From NCBI GenBank assembly GCA_003519375.1, contig DOWV01000006.1:19892-35059 (forward strand): a DNA stretch of 15,168 bases, read 5' to 3'. Origin of the DNA: Bacteroidota bacterium (lineage in GTDB: Bacteria > Bacteroidota > Ignavibacteria > UBA10030). This document shows positions 14,095-15,168 of this stretch, in pieces (within the stretch, counting starts at the first letter, position 1; every line of letters begins with the position of its first letter). Made by a program: the position numbers and the translations under genes. The notes under the pieces were generated by a model. It saw nothing but the letters and a program-made list of their open reading frames with translations, was not told the origin of the DNA and searched no databases.

Positions 14095-14126
14095 ATTGCG
14101 TGTGTTCTCAATTACTCCTACATTTG
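14095..14126 (+). promoter_or_regulatory. Candidate -33/-7 promoter of the secreted hydrolase
   Basis: ATTG (14095-14098), a 20-base spacer and TACATTTG (14119-14126) again match, with a perfect TAnnTTTG box. The start codon at 14169 lies 42 bases downstream. It is back to back with the pseudouridine synthase promoter, 22 bases apart. A GGAGGT at 14131-14136 is too far from the ATG to serve as its ribosome-binding site. Confidence 0.55.
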
Positions 14127-14168
14127 CGTTGGAGGTACTTCTTCGAACACACCTTTTCCCAAATTGCG

Positions 14169-15104
14169 ATGAGAATAAAGTTACCGCTTCATGTTCTCTT
14201 CGTTCTCACAGCGACCGTATGGGCTGCACACGCGCGACAGCAAGACAGTGCAAGAGCCTCCTCGCAAAACCCGTCCCCCATGGTCGAGCACACACGAAGT
14301 CATGGCCGGATTGAACAAAAGGTGTATCCTGGCGTCGCTTTTGAACAGAACGGAATGTTTGCCAAACCGGTCCAGGTATTCATCCCTCAGAAAAGCCGCA
14401 AGAAGAAGAACCTTGACCTCCTCATTCACTTCCACGGCGCATCCTACGTAACTCAATTTGCTGCAACGAAATACCGGGGTGATCTCATCGGTGTCACACT
14501 GAATGTCGGTTCCGGCTCGAAGGTTTACAATGATGCGTTTCTGGATACAACGCTATTTGGCGCGCTCATCGATTCGATAGCGACCGAATCCAAGATTCGA
14601 TTAGGACACAAAGTGACGATCAAACGCGTCATACTCAGCGGTTTCAGCGCAGGCTATGGCGCGATACGCCGGATCATCTCGTCCTCCGTGAACTACAACA
14701 AAGTTGATGCTGTGTTACTCCTTGACGGATTCCATACGAGCTATATTCCGGAGCGCCGCGTTCTGGCCGACGGCGGCCGCATCGACTCGACCGGATTGCA
14801 GGCGTATGTGAACCTGGCCCGGGATGCGGTGTTGAGACCTTCAGCTAAGAGATTTCTGATCACACACTCCGAGATCTTCCCGGGGACGTTTGTCAGCACG
14901 ACCGAAGCAACAGACTATGTCATTCAATTGCTCGGTCTCAGGCGAACTCCCGTATTGAAAGAAGGTCCCCTCGGCATGCAACAAATCAGTTCAACAAGAA
15001 AGGGGAGATTTGCTGTGTTCGGATTCGCAGGGAACACAGCCCCCGACCATGTCGACCACGTCCAGGCGCTGTATTGGTTTCTGAATGAGTTAATGAAACT
15101 CTAG
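14169..15104 (+). CDS. Secreted alpha/beta-hydrolase-like protein
   Basis: The 311-residue product starts with a signal peptide: Arg2/Lys4, a hydrophobic core LPLHVLFVLTATVWA (5-19), and a likely cleavage after AHA near residue 22. A low-complexity, Ser/Gln-rich linker follows. The rest looks like an alpha/beta hydrolase: a strand with an oxyanion-type HFHGAS (87-92), and the nucleophile elbow GFSAGYGA (158-165) with predicted Ser160. Asp186 in LLLDGFH and His294 or His297 in DHVDH near the end are candidates for the rest of the triad, but their assignment is a guess. It should act in the periplasm or outside the cell; substrate is unknown, and esterase or depolymerase activity is possible. 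The ATG at 14169 is chosen because the signal peptide begins there; an upstream GTG at 14100 would precede the candidate promoter's -7 box. No Shine-Dalgarno is visible. Confidence 0.85.
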   Translation: MRIKLPLHVLFVLTATVWAAHARQQDSARASSQNPSPMVEHTRSHGRIEQKVYPGVAFEQNGMFAKPVQVFIPQKSRKKKNLDLLIHFHGASYVTQFAATKYRGDLIGVTLNVGSGSKVYNDAFLDTTLFGALIDSIATESKIRLGHKVTIKRVILSGFSAGYGAIRRIISSSVNYNKVDAVLLLDGFHTSYIPERRVLADGGRIDSTGLQAYVNLARDAVLRPSAKRFLITHSEIFPGTFVSTTEATDYVIQLLGLRRTPVLKEGPLGMQQISSTRKGRFAVFGFAGNTAPDHVDHVQALYWFLNELMKL

Positions 15105-15147
15105 CAGGATGCGGAACAACCCAATTTTCTTGCCACTAAGTCACCAA

Positions 15148-15168
15148 CCTGCCTGCCGAAGTGCTTCG
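15148..15168. repeat. Possible left half of a palindromic repeat cut by the window edge
   Basis: CCTGCCTGCCGAAG (15148-15161) runs into TG... CTTCG at the very end, so CGAAG and CTTCG already pair across a two-base centre. If the next bases read GCAGGCAGG, this is a 14-bp palindrome of the kind dispersed between genes. Only the visible half is observed. Between the hydrolase stop (15104) and this point nothing else is recognised. Confidence 0.35.

Noticed and set aside
14131..14136. GGAGGT as a ribosome-binding site for a gene starting near 14145
   Set aside because: No start codon lies at suitable spacing; the signal-peptide ATG at 14169 is over 30 bases away.
1..15168. CRISPR arrays, tRNA genes, insertion sequences, toxin-antitoxin or defence genes
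   Set aside because: No regularly spaced repeats, cloverleaf patterns, transposase motifs or defence-gene domains were recognised on either strand.

Overview
The window looks like a chromosomal piece of a free-living bacterium with roughly 54% GC, most likely from the Bacteroidota/FCB group (Ignavibacteria-like lineages would fit). The best argument is promoter architecture. Five intergenic sites carry the same two-part signal, NTTG, exactly 20 bases, then a TAnnTTTG-like box, which is the -33/-7 arrangement known from the primary sigma factor of Bacteroidota. Shine-Dalgarno sequences are present for some genes and absent for others. The taxonomic call is inference; no marker gene was compared.

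Bases 1-2256 (minus strand): a glutaryl-CoA-dehydrogenase-like acyl-CoA dehydrogenase, followed 30 bases later by guaB (IMP dehydrogenase, cut off by the window edge), probably transcribed together. A 332-base stretch without a gene (2257-2588) separates them from the next unit.

Bases 2589-5320: a signalling cluster. A short operon on the minus strand encodes a single-domain CheY-like receiver and an NtrC-type sigma-54-dependent response regulator with a GAFTNA loop. Divergent from it, on the plus strand, is an unusual protein with a receiver domain joined to a histidine-kinase dimerisation/H-box domain but no ATPase domain. No complete sensor kinase is present. The arrangement suggests a phosphorelay driven by a kinase encoded elsewhere.

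Bases 5575-13218 (plus strand): a nucleic-acid housekeeping run. In order: a Nif3-family dinuclear metal protein, a coiled-coil/C4 zinc-ribbon protein of the CdsZ/FlgZ type (relatives bind sigma-54), an RNase H-fold protein, the RNase P RNA gene rnpB, recJ, a YebC/TACO1 protein, and the Holliday-junction genes ruvC, ruvA and ruvB. Several stop/start codons overlap as ATGA (zinc ribbon/RNase H, yebC/ruvC, ruvC/ruvA). A nested palindromic repeat lies between recJ and yebC, and a strong intrinsic terminator ends 19 bases before the Nif3 start.

Bases 13231-15168: a degenerate AT-rich repeat, a minus-strand RluA-type pseudouridine synthase, a divergent secreted alpha/beta-hydrolase-like protein, and what looks like half of a palindromic repeat at the right edge. 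The points most worth a second look are the receiver-H-box protein without a kinase domain, the shared promoter architecture with two near-leaderless genes, and the intergenic palindromes.
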